DNA of 6,985 nucleotides from an uncultured Bacteroidota bacterium (lineage in GTDB: Bacteria > Bacteroidota > Bacteroidia > Bacteroidales > SZUA-534): NCBI GenBank assembly GCA_937900725.1, contig CALCFP010000562.1, forward strand, positions 1 to 6,985. Direction: 5' to 3'. The position numbers were made by a program, and so were the translations under genes. This document shows positions 1 through 6,374 of this stretch, piece after piece; the first letter of the stretch is position 1, and every line of letters starts with the position of its first letter. Below the pieces are notes generated by a model. It searched no databases. It worked only from the letters and a program-made list of their open reading frames with translations, and was not told the DNA's origin.

Positions 1-1180
1 TGATAGTCTTGTTGAGCGGGTTGCCCACCACCAAGTCGGCGGTTGCCTTTAGGTCGAGATCCTCAAGCACCTTGTTGACAGCCTCGTCAATCTGTTCCTC
101 GGTATAGTTGCTGAAGCACAGTTTTGCGCTATAGTAAAGGTTCTGGTAAACAGTAAGTTCCTCTATCAGCAAATCGTCCTGCGGAACAAAGCCGATAACA
201 CCGTTAAGCTTCTCTTTTTCGCTGTAGATGTCATATCCATTGATGAGAATCTGGCCGCTTTGTGGCTTCAAGTTGCCATTGAGCACGTTCAGCAATGTCG
301 ATTTTCCCACGCCGCTGCCGCCCATAATGCCAATCAGTTCGCCACCTTGCTCGCAGAAATTGAAGTTATGAAGGCCGTTCTTGCTGCCGCGGAAACGGAA
401 TTCGACTTCCTTTGCGGTGAACACCACCTTTTCGGCGCTCATCGAGTTGATGAACTTGGAAACTATGTCGCTGTAATAAATGGAACCAATGCGCGGGCTG
501 CGGATTGCCGAACCTTTTGGCAACATATATGTCCGGTTCAGCATAATGACGTGTCCGTTCAGGTAAAGGTCGGTCTCACCCACATAACGGAATGCGTATG
601 TATTGATTGACGGCAGGAACAGGATAATGATTCGCCCATCCAAATCCTTAAATTTCAGATGTTTGAAACCTTCATATACCGACTCATCGTTTTTGTCGAG
701 AATGAGGGCGTTTTCCTTGTGCGGAATTTCTTCAAGCGATGGGTTTAGAGTGAATGTGTGGCAGTTGATATACTCATCTTCAGGAATATTGAAGATGTCC
801 GACACTGTCTTCACAAAATCAAGTTCCTTTTCGGTTATGGCTTCGCCGAAACTTACAAACTCAAGCAACTGAAGCAATACCAACAACTTCTGCTCTTGCT
901 GCAACTCGCCGTTTATCTGTTCGCAGATGCGAAGCACCTTGACAGAGTTGAGAGATGTACGCTTGCGGTCCTGCTTGGCATCGTCTTTCTTGACGCCACC
1001 ACTACGTTCCTCGACATACTGGTCGAACAAGCCCAAATATTCGGTCACCTGCTCCGAACTCAGCATCATACGCAGATACGACTCTACAATGGAACGGGAA
1101 TTTTCATTTACTCCGTCCTTGTTTGCTACGGCTATGATAGCGAACAATTGCATCAAAGCCTTTAAGATAGATTCACTCAT
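1..1180 (-). CDS. ABC transporter ATP-binding protein, N-terminal part (runs off left edge)
   Basis: The frame is open from ATG 1178-1180 to the window edge: 393 codons and no stop, so the 3' half is missing. Residues ~1-130 are a charged, helical N-terminal region (MSESILKALMQLFAIIAVAN..., then EERSGGVKKDDAKQDRKR) with no obvious motif. Residues ~150-260 look like a beta-rich linker. The ATPase domain starts near 270, with a clear Walker A (GGSGVGKST, residues 287-295, Lys293) and a Q-loop (VPQDD, Gln334). The last visible residues, ADLVVGNPLNKTI, are what normally precedes the ISGGQRKR signature in ABCG-type exporters, so signature, Walker B and probably a membrane domain lie beyond position 1. 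In Bacteroidales such ATPases are often large single chains with an N-terminal extension; a TerB-like identity for this one is only a guess. The substrate cannot be inferred. The start is chosen because it is the first Met of the frame and follows a 344-bp non-coding gap; there is no strong Shine-Dalgarno, as is usual in Bacteroidetes. Confidence 0.9.
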   Translation of the reverse strand, partial: MSESILKALMQLFAIIAVANKDGVNENSRSIVESYLRMMLSSEQVTEYLGLFDQYVEERSGGVKKDDAKQDRKRTSLNSVKVLRICEQINGELQQEQKLLVLLQLLEFVSFGEAITEKELDFVKTVSDIFNIPEDEYINCHTFTLNPSLEEIPHKENALILDKNDESVYEGFKHLKFKDLDGRIIILFLPSINTYAFRYVGETDLYLNGHVIMLNRTYMLPKGSAIRSPRIGSIYYSDIVSKFINSMSAEKVVFTAKEVEFRFRGSKNGLHNFNFCEQGGELIGIMGGSGVGKSTLLNVLNGNLKPQSGQILINGYDIYSEKEKLNGVIGFVPQDDLLIEELTVYQNLYYSAKLCFSNYTEEQIDEAVNKVLEDLDLKATADLVVGNPLNKTI

Positions 1181-1524
1181 AAGGTGTGTGTCCTATAAAA
1201 TCCAGTAATTAATGTAAAGAAACAAAAAAATGCATTATTACAATGACATTTATGTCTGGTAATTTTGATTTTGTTTCAAACAGAATGCATTTACTCAATA
1301 CTGGACAGCGGTAACAATGTGAATCTTTTCATCTCGGCATGAATACAGGACTCACTTGTCACAGCAGGCATTGCGCCTAAATGATGTGCACAGGTGCTTC
1401 TGGGAAGATTCTCTCAACCTTGTCTAATAAGAGTCAACCATCGCTTCGCCAACTACCAAGTTGTTGTATTTGGCAGAATTACACAAATGCATCGGGAATC
1501 TGTTTTCACAGACTCATACCCTTT
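1181..1524. other. Intergenic region between trpS and the ABC gene, no gene seen
   Basis: Both flanking genes read leftward, so this stretch is the trpS 3' region plus the ABC-gene 5' region. No reading frame here has recognisable protein character. Short palindromic stretches at 1450-1463 (CAACT/AGTTG) and 1499-1512 (TCTG/CAGA) lie just past the trpS stop, but neither has a T-run on the minus strand, so no convincing intrinsic terminator is visible. I found no TAnnTTTG box on the minus strand ahead of the ABC start. The sequence AATGCAT occurs three times (1229-1235, 1284-1290, 1486-1492) without an evident role. Confidence 0.6.
1237..1263. repeat. Nested inverted repeat upstream of the ABC gene
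   Basis: Two nested arms share one axis: ATTAC (1237-1241) with GTAAT (1259-1263), and inside them GACAT (1245-1249) with ATGTC (1252-1256) around a TT centre. It lies 57-83 bases upstream of the ABC start codon, where an operator or a 5'-UTR hairpin would be plausible. The arms are short and the region is A+T-rich, so chance is a real alternative. Confidence 0.35.
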
Positions 1525-2514
1525 TTAGTAAACCTTGAAGCCTATTATCTTGCGCACCTCGTTGAGAGTCTTTGAAGCGCTTTCGCGTGCCTTTTCGGCT
1601 CCTTGGCGTGCTATCTTGTCGAGCAGTTCGGTGTTGCTTGAATACTCGAGAATGCGCTCGCGGATTGGTGCCAATGTCTTCACGATGTCCTCGGCCAACT
1701 GCTTTTTCATGTCGCCGTAGCGGATTGAGCAGTCGTTCCACTTCTCGTCGAAGTATTTGTATGTTTCCGGCTCGCTGGCAATCTCCATAAGTGTGAAAAG
1801 GTTCTGTATCACTTCTGGCTTCTCGCTGTTTGGCGCTTGTGGTCCGGCATCGGTGACGGCTCGCATCACTTTCTTCGAGATTGTCTTGGCATCCTCGAAA
1901 AGATAGATGCAGTTGCCCTCGCTCTTGCCCATCTTTCCGCTGCCGTCGAGACCTGGGACCTTTACGGCGTGGTCGCTGAAGTAGAAATTCTTTGGCTCGG
2001 GGAAGTATTCAACCTTGTATATGTTGTTGAAACGGCGAGCGCACTTGCGTGCCATTTCCATATTCTGCTCCTGGTCCTTGCCTACTGGCACTTTTACTGC
2101 ACGGTGCTGAAGTATGTCGGCGGCCATGAGAGTAGGATAGGTGAACAAGCCGGCATTGACGTTGTCGGGTTGCTTGCGCGCCTTCTCCTTGAATGTGGTT
2201 ACACGGCCCAACTCGCCTATGTAGGTGTTCATGTTAAGATACGAATACAGTTCGATTGTCTCTGGCACATCGCTCTGTATGTAGATTGTGGCCTTGTCGG
2301 GGTCGATTCCGCAAGCCAGGTATTCGGCAAGTATGGTGCGTGCGCTGTTTTGTATATTTTCAGGTGTAGGGTGTGTTGTGAGCGAGTGCCAATCGGCTAT
2401 GAAATATAGGCAATTATACTCGTCCTGCATCTTCACAAAACTCTTTACTGCTCCGTAATAGTTTCCCAAATGCAGGTTTCCTGTGGGACGAATTCCGCTA
2501 ACTACTGTTTCCAT
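1525..2514 (-). CDS. trpS: Tryptophanyl-tRNA synthetase
   Basis: This gene encodes a 329-residue class Ic aminoacyl-tRNA synthetase that charges tRNA-Trp with tryptophan using ATP in the cytoplasm. The length is normal for bacterial TrpRS. The HIGH-type motif is HLGN at residues 15-18, preceded by SGIRPTG. The family-typical MAADIL is at 130-135 and GKDQ at 145-148. The KMSKS-type loop is KMGKS at 194-198, with Gly in place of the first Ser, as in other Bacteroidales enzymes as I recall them. The C-terminus, EVRKIIGF, is also typical. The ATG at 2512-2514 gives the conserved METVVSGIRPTG start. A Bacteroidetes-type -7 box lies 20-27 bases upstream (2534-2541), which supports transcription as its own unit. 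G+C (roughly 50%) is clearly higher than in the lipoprotein array to its right. No tryptophan-responsive leader or T-box is apparent in its short 5' region. Confidence 0.98.
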   Translation of the reverse strand: METVVSGIRPTGNLHLGNYYGAVKSFVKMQDEYNCLYFIADWHSLTTHPTPENIQNSARTILAEYLACGIDPDKATIYIQSDVPETIELYSYLNMNTYIGELGRVTTFKEKARKQPDNVNAGLFTYPTLMAADILQHRAVKVPVGKDQEQNMEMARKCARRFNNIYKVEYFPEPKNFYFSDHAVKVPGLDGSGKMGKSEGNCIYLFEDAKTISKKVMRAVTDAGPQAPNSEKPEVIQNLFTLMEIASEPETYKYFDEKWNDCSIRYGDMKKQLAEDIVKTLAPIRERILEYSSNTELLDKIARQGAEKARESASKTLNEVRKIIGFKVY

Positions 2515-2533
2515 CTTTTTACATTTATGGACG

Positions 2534-2541
2534 CAAACTTA
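2534..2541 (-). promoter_or_regulatory. Bacteroidetes -7 promoter box for trpS
   Basis: Read on the minus strand this is TAAGTTTG, a full match to the Bacteroidetes sigma-A -7 consensus TAnnTTTG, placed 20-27 bases ahead of the trpS ATG. That would leave a 5' UTR of about 15 bases. No clean TTTG -33 element is found at the usual 19-21 base spacing, so the call rests on the -7 box and its position. Confidence 0.6.
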
Positions 2542-2589
2542 AACGAACTAAAATTAAATCCATTGCTTTTGTGCCAAATTTATGTGCCG

Positions 2590-2670
2590 ATAGGACAAAA
2601 AAGGTGAAAAACTATGCCGCCGTAGCCTTTTTACTGGCTGAAAGACCGACTTCCGCCGTTTTTGTCCGAT
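2590..2670. repeat. Inverted repeat between the two divergent promoter boxes
   Basis: The arm ATAGGACAAAAA (2590-2601) is the reverse complement of TTTTTGTCCGAT (2659-2670) at 11 of 12 positions. The 57-base interior also contains AGCC (2624-2627) facing GGCT (2636-2639). The pair sits between the trpS promoter box and the rightward box at 2707, so it could be a shared operator, a structured RNA, or the remnant of a small element. No flanking target-site duplication is visible. Confidence 0.45.
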
Positions 2671-2706
2671 TGCCGTTGTAAATGATGCATACAAGCAAAA
2701 ATGGCA

Positions 2707-2714
2707 TATCTTTG
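2707..2714 (+). promoter_or_regulatory. Bacteroidetes -7 promoter box, rightward
   Basis: TATCTTTG matches TAnnTTTG exactly and points away from trpS. The transcript would start near 2718-2720, at the GAGGTT that can pair with a segment at 2851-2856. The best -33 candidate (TTGT at 2675-2678) is about 28 bases away rather than 19-21, so the upstream half is weak. If the box is real, it must serve the short segment before the convergent gene that ends at 2937. Confidence 0.5.
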
Positions 2715-2736
2715 TTCTGAGGTTAGATGTTTGTAC

Positions 2737-2847
2737 ATGACAACACAAATTTATTTAATCTTTCTTGGGGAGGCACTTGCCTTCCTTTTTTTTGTGTTGT
2801 TCACTCTATATGACGCTCTCAGGAGGTTTTGCACCTCCTGCCGCTAG
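2737..2847 (+). CDS. Possible 36-residue hydrophobic peptide
   Basis: This frame begins at ATG 2737-2739 and ends with TAG 2845-2847. The product has a short polar N-terminus (MTTQ), one strongly hydrophobic stretch at about residues 5-25 (IYLIFLGEALAFLFFVLF core), then a basic, Cys-containing tail (ALRRFCTSCR). One membrane helix with a cationic tail is the general shape of type I toxin-like or small regulatory membrane peptides, but no family is recognised. It lies about 18 bases after the presumed transcription start; GAGGT at 2719-2723 is a possible but distant Shine-Dalgarno. Much of the hydrophobicity comes from the eight-T run and from the terminator-like hairpin inside the frame, so it may be a chance by-product of a structured RNA. 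Confidence 0.25.
   Translation: MTTQIYLIFLGEALAFLFFVLFTLYDALRRFCTSCR
2768..2793 (+). terminator. Intrinsic terminator-like hairpin with T8 tail
   Basis: The stem GGGAGGC/GCCTTCC (seven pairs, one G-T) closes an ACTT loop and is followed directly by eight T (2786-2793), the classical rho-independent form on the plus strand. No long plus-strand gene precedes it, so it would end or attenuate the short transcript from the box at 2707. The T-run also forms one side of the larger ACAACACAAA/TTTGTGTTGT stem, which could compete with termination. Confidence 0.6.
2820..2840. repeat. Perfect 8-bp hairpin before the convergent gene end
   Basis: CAGGAGGT (2820-2827) and ACCTCCTG (2833-2840) are perfectly complementary around a 5-base loop. 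No T-run follows on either strand, so it is not a standard terminator. It sits 97 bases beyond the end of the minus-strand lipoprotein gene and could protect the 3' end of that mRNA or form part of the rightward RNA. Bases of its left arm can also pair with GCAAACCTC just downstream, which makes two mutually exclusive folds possible. Confidence 0.5.
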
Positions 2848-2936
2848 GCAAACCTCTGCAAAGGAATTTTATCATCTTTTTCCTATCGCAGAAATTGCAC
2901 TTCTATCTTGAATCTTTAAACCTATTAATCATAACT

Positions 2937-4338
2937 TTATTTATCCTTTACACAACGATACAAGTAGTAAACCACATCATATTCATTAACAGAAATGCGG
3001 GCTATGCCTTGATTGCCACTCCAAAGATACCTTATTATTTGACTATTACTATCGTTAGGGTCTTTTGTGCTTGTAAGAAACATCGACAAAGTCCCTATAT
3101 GAAATGCTCCTTCAGATATCCAATCCGACCATACCGAACCATAAGGCCGGGCATTAAAGCCATTGCTTCCTTCTATTATATTTTGTAAGGAATCATTAGT
3201 TATCCATTCTTTCTCAGAGATAAGGCTTCTAAAAATGCCCTTATTCTTGCCAACATATTTTATGGTATCAGTTATTTCTTTATTGAAATTTTCGAGAAAG
3301 GTGCCGCCTCTACGTATTGCACTTTCCATTGAAAGTTTAATATTGATTTCTCCATACATATTTGCTTTCGCATAATTACTACAATCTGTTTTTTTTACAC
3401 CATAAGTGTATTCCAAATCTTGCCAATCGTCATCTGTCGCTAAATGGAACCCATCGGGTATTAAATCAATATATTCAATAGCATCATAATTATATGCCCG
3501 CGCCTTAAATCCTAATGGCGAAATAACCTCGCAAGAACCTCCACATATTCCTCTTAAATCTTCAAGCAGCCAAGTGCGATTGCCAATTTGTCCCATGCGA
3601 TAAACATTGAATTGCATGTCAGCGGCATATTTGGCGCGGTCAAGAAATATGTATTTTGCGGTGTCGGAAGTTACACTAAATGAGTGTCCGTCAATCTCAC
3701 CTTCATATATCACGTTGAATCCATAAACAACAGGCTCGTAGTATTGCGCTTTCGAGTCGGTGATATACTGCATATTTTGAGTCAAACTCGCTGCCTGCCG
3801 AGATATAGCAAGAGTCGGTCATTGCAGACAAATCTATTGGGGTGTTGTCATATTTGCAATCTTTATCTGGTGTTAATGTCAGTTTTGTGGCTTTCATATA
3901 ATCACTTTGTTCCCATTTTACTATTGCAGCCCAATCGCCTTCAACATTATGTATTTCGGTTATTTGCGGCGGTGTCACATAATAAAATGAACGGACTTCG
4001 GATTCTATGTATTCGTCGGGGTTTGGATTCTTTCTATCACGCACCCTAACGCACCAATAATATTTTGTAAATGGCTCAACATCACTCAATGAAATGGAAC
4101 CAAGATTGTCGGGGGAAGTTCCTACTGCAATACGGTCCGAATAACCTTCTTTTTCGCCACTATAAAAATACTCATCACGCAAGGAATCCTGTTTTGCGAA
4201 TACTCTGCCATCGTCAATCAGCAGTTTAATGTCTTCCGCGGGGAAACTCGGCTTATCATCGTCCTTCTTGCAAGAATTGAAAGTTACCATTAGTGCCAAA
4301 GCAGCAATAGCGGTTGTTTTAAAGATTTTAGAGTTCAT
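2937..4338 (-). pseudogene. FISUMP-domain surface lipoprotein B2, split by a frameshift
   Basis: The reading frame is broken near 3771-3777. The first part (ATG 4336-4338) has a lipoprotein signal peptide with lipobox FNSC and Cys23, then KKDDD, a K-(D/E)2-like Bacteroidetes surface-export tail. Residues ~35-123 look like a fibronectin-III-type domain (VEPFTKYYWCVRVRD). After Lys188-Tyr189 the frame is lost and ends after 211 residues at 3703. The second part, open from TTG 3785 and with an ATG at 3771-3773, carries the matching FISUMP domain: IGNRTWLLEDLR, DGFHLATDDDWQDLE, and a C-terminal YRCVKDK. Against the intact neighbour B1 (K-Y-M at residues 180-182, AAG TAT ATG) this copy reads AAA TAT GCAG, so one AT appears lost. 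Restored, it would be about 467 residues. The upstream ATG at 4374 is rejected as start because it overlaps the preceding gene and delays the signal peptide. It could be a pseudogene, two separate polypeptides, a phase-variable gene, or a sequencing error. Confidence 0.85.
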
Positions 4339-4354
4339 TGTTTTATAAGATTTA

Positions 4355-4426
4355 TTAATATTTATATTCAACATTTATTTGTTTTGTGCTTGTAATCAAA
4401 CTTTTACCCGGCAATTTGTATTGCGC
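4355..4426 (-). repeat. Direct repeat at the A2' 3' end (partner 6303-6374)
   Basis: Counted from the stop codon inward, this block matches the A1 3' end at about 34 of 38 bases, and about 58 of 72 overall (ungapped comparison by eye). It encodes the shared ending QYKLPGK...STKQIN.EY.Y. The near-identity of the terminal 38 bases exceeds the ~45% protein identity of the rest, so it is either strongly constrained or a homology segment used in recombination or gene conversion. Confidence 0.7.
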
Positions 4427-4924
4427 ATTTATCGGGTAACTACCTTCAGTAAGACTTGGTAGGTTATCAGTTGCTATCAGTTTGTCAATACCTTCCGACG
4501 ATTTATGCGTTGTTCTGTAGTTTGCCAAATATACTTTAGTATTGTAAAAATCGGTGTTAATAGATGGTGAAATGGCATTGCAGAACGAGCCGTATGCGTT
4601 GCGAGGAGCAAAATTGCCTGTCTCTACTTCTGTATCAGTAAGTGTGCGATTCGTTTCCATTCGACCTATCACAACTACATCTGAATGAGTCGGTGGTGTT
4701 ATTGTTTCTACTATATTTTTTACATCACTGTTTTCGTAAAGCAATGGTGCGATTTTATTTATATACCATATAGTGTTGGAATAGTCAGGATATAATATCA
4801 TCATGTCGTTTTCCATATTAGCGTAATTATATTCTAATCCATCCACCCATTCTGGTTTACTACTTAAATCTTCTGTGTTTGAATACAATTCATATAAAGT
4901 GCTGATAACCTGCCTCGCAATAGT
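4355..4924 (-). pseudogene. Orphan C-terminal fragment A2' of the unknown protein A
   Basis: The open stretch runs from ACT at 4922-4924, just after an in-frame TAA (4925-4927), to the stop at 4355-4357: about 189 residues. It aligns with A1 over its whole length, roughly 45% identical by eye. Shared blocks include KPE..DG.EY, PDY.N..WY...IAPL.YENSDV, QYKLPGK and the ending STKQIN.EY.Y. Homology begins at TIARQVISTLYELYSN, matching A1 around YKAIQIAGTVYQLVSN; everything A1 has before that is absent. No ATG lies near the 5' end; the first in-frame alternatives are TTG 4886-4888 and ATG 4814-4816. It has no signal peptide of its own. It starts 16-19 bases after the B1 stop and ends 16 bases before the B2 start. 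A functional small protein from TTG is possible, but a displaced or truncated gene end fits better. No known family is recognised. Confidence 0.65.
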
Positions 4925-4940
4925 TTACAAAAAATCTGTT

Positions 4941-6290
4941 CTAATTCTTTACACATCTAAGTGGAAACTTATAATACTCATCTTTCATATATGCCCCTAA
5001 CATAACAAGTTCAGAAGGTTCCATAAAAAAAGCCACACCTCTATCTGTATAACATAGCAACAATACATAATTATTATAGCAGTAATAAGCAGCCCCTATG
5101 CCTTGAGCTCTAAGTTCATCTTTGGCATATACAAAACCAAAAGGTTTGATATTAAGCAAGGACGTTGTCGGACAAATATTATTGCCAACACTGTCAACCC
5201 AATCTGAAACAGATGCAAACACTTGCCAAACATCAACTTTGCTTGACTTCAGACATAAATTTGAAAAGGCACTTACATTGTTAAAAACGCCATTTGTGTT
5301 ATAATAGCCATCCAATTTACTTTTATAATCCAAATCATAGTAAGACAATAACTTTTCCCAATCATCATTTCTTGCTATATGATATCCTGCGATAGGACAT
5401 TCAGTATAATGCCAGTAATCCATATATATATTATATAATATGCCTTTGGAACCACTTGCCAATTCAGATACTACATTTCCACTATTATTAAATTTATTAT
5501 CAAATCCGCCGGATGTATATCGTAAATCGTCCGCCAACCATACTTGGTCTCCAATTTCAACAATTCTATATACGTTGAAATCAACATCAGCGACAAAATG
5601 CTTTTTGTCCAACAAAATATCCTTTTCAATTTTATCGTCGCATACATTGGGTAGGACAAACTCGCCCGAAAAATCTGCTGTTACTTTAAACTTATACAAA
5701 ACAGGTTCATATACCATGCCTTTTGCGTCGTCAAAGTCATGATACATATACTTTATATCAGAATTATCTGCAGATGAGATGACAAATGAATCTTGCCCAT
5801 CTGGAACAATAAATGTTTTTGTTTCAAAACCTTCATCAAAAGGGATCATTTCAATTTTTATGTTATTGAAATGTCCATTTGATTGGCTGAACTTAAATTC
5901 TATACCAGCAATATTTTCACAATAATCATGCTCTTTAACAAGAGGATCTATACAATAAATTTTTCTTGGTTTAGAATATTCAGTATCACCTGAACTTCCA
6001 GAATATATCGCTTGCCAATAATATGTTTTGTTTGCTTCAAAATAAACTCCTTCTCCACTTTGGGGTATTTTGGTGTTGATATCATCTTCAGTTGCTCCAT
6101 AATAAACACTCAGGGATGAATACTTGGCAAAATCGGTATTATGATACTCTACATCTGAAAAGACGACAGACTCATCGCTTAATTTACAAAAAGAATCGTT
6201 GTATTGCAATTCTTCCTTTTCACAAGAGTTAAAAACAAAAGATAGTGTCAATAAGTTCAAAAACTTAAATAATAAGATTTTTCTTTTCAT
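4941..6290 (-). CDS. Surface lipoprotein B1 with FISUMP domain
   Basis: This is an intact 449-residue protein. It has a signal peptide (MKRKILLFKF start) with lipobox FNSC, Cys23, followed by EKEE, a K-(D/E)2-like tail that in Bacteroidetes directs lipoproteins to the cell surface. Residues ~35-116 look fibronectin-III-like (FEANKTYYWQAIYSG). Residues ~117-215 are another beta-rich stretch. Residues ~235-449 match the FISUMP / Fib_succ_major family: FNVYRIVEIGDQVWLADDLRY (236-256), AGYHIARNDDWEKL (301-314) and the ending FPLRCVKN. The family is common in Fibrobacter and Bacteroidales surface proteins; its ligand is unknown to me. The gene starts 12 bases after the A1 stop, so the two are probably co-transcribed and translationally coupled, and it has the same A-then-B order as A2'-B2. 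Its G+C is low (about 30%), lower than B2. The ATG at 6288-6290 is chosen because it begins the signal peptide directly. Confidence 0.93.
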   Translation of the reverse strand: MKRKILLFKFLNLLTLSFVFNSCEKEELQYNDSFCKLSDESVVFSDVEYHNTDFAKYSSLSVYYGATEDDINTKIPQSGEGVYFEANKTYYWQAIYSGSSGDTEYSKPRKIYCIDPLVKEHDYCENIAGIEFKFSQSNGHFNNIKIEMIPFDEGFETKTFIVPDGQDSFVISSADNSDIKYMYHDFDDAKGMVYEPVLYKFKVTADFSGEFVLPNVCDDKIEKDILLDKKHFVADVDFNVYRIVEIGDQVWLADDLRYTSGGFDNKFNNSGNVVSELASGSKGILYNIYMDYWHYTECPIAGYHIARNDDWEKLLSYYDLDYKSKLDGYYNTNGVFNNVSAFSNLCLKSSKVDVWQVFASVSDWVDSVGNNICPTTSLLNIKPFGFVYAKDELRAQGIGAAYYCYNNYVLLLCYTDRGVAFFMEPSELVMLGAYMKDEYYKFPLRCVKN

Positions 6291-6302
6291 AAATAATAAA
6301 TT

Positions 6303-6374
6303 TTAATATTGATATTCAATGTTTATCTGTTTTGTGCTTGAAATATAGTTTTTTCCAGGTAATTTGTATTGTAC
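6303..6374 (-). repeat. Direct repeat at the A1 3' end (partner 4355-4426)
   Basis: This is the A1 counterpart of the block at 4355-4426, with the same orientation and the same position relative to the following lipoprotein gene. The two copies are 1948 bases apart, which is the A-B repeat unit length. Confidence 0.7.

Larger units (their letters stand above)
2719..2856 (+). ncRNA. Candidate structured small RNA
   Basis: No known RNA family is recognised. The segment starts just after a -7 box and has several foldable parts. (1) ACAACACAAA (2740-2749) pairs perfectly with TTTGTGTTGT (2791-2800). (2) Inside lies GGGAGGC (2768-2774), loop ACTT, GCCTTCC (2779-2785). (3) CAGGAGGT (2820-2827) pairs with ACCTCCTG (2833-2840). 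(4) GAGGTTTTGC (2823-2832) can instead pair with GCAAACCTC (2849-2856, plus a bulge). (5) The predicted 5' end GAGGTT (2719-2724) can pair with AACCTC (2851-2856), closing the structure. This density is unusual for a 140-base intergenic stretch. If the internal terminator works, the RNA would instead end near 2793, at about 75 bases. A 6S-like regulator or a structured mRNA for the 36-residue peptide are alternatives; I cannot tell them apart from sequence. Confidence 0.4.

Noticed and set aside
260..1165. Several plus-strand open frames of 89-135 codons
   Set aside because: They are antisense to the continuous ABC ATPase frame with Walker A and Q-loop, and their translations have no coherent family character.
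1381..1575. 64-codon plus-strand frame, and a suspicion of a decayed transposase in the 1200-1500 gap
   Set aside because: The frame overlaps the trpS 3' end and shows no family motif; fragments in the gap look vaguely protein-like, but no transposase motif, terminal repeat or target duplication could be found.
1837..2409. 190-codon plus-strand frame
   Set aside because: It lies fully antisense to trpS, whose identity is certain.
2554..2748. 64-codon minus-strand frame upstream of trpS
   Set aside because: It runs across the divergent promoter boxes and the inverted repeat, is rich in basic residues without protein-like pattern, and has no recognisable start signal.
2719..2856. Known RNAs (tmRNA, SRP RNA, RNase P RNA, tRNA)
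   Set aside because: The segment lacks the SRP GGAAG/GCAGCC apical pattern, the tmRNA ends and a tRNA cloverleaf, and is too short for RNase P RNA. A 6S-type RNA could not be confirmed or excluded by eye.
2829..3188. 119-codon plus-strand frame
   Set aside because: Mostly antisense to the FISUMP part of B2, which has clear family motifs and a conserved C-terminus.
3700..3790. Programmed ribosomal frameshift in B2
   Set aside because: The shift needed is +1 or -2, no standard -1 slippery heptamer with a downstream structure is apparent, and the intact paralog B1 needs no shift; simple loss of AT is the easier explanation.
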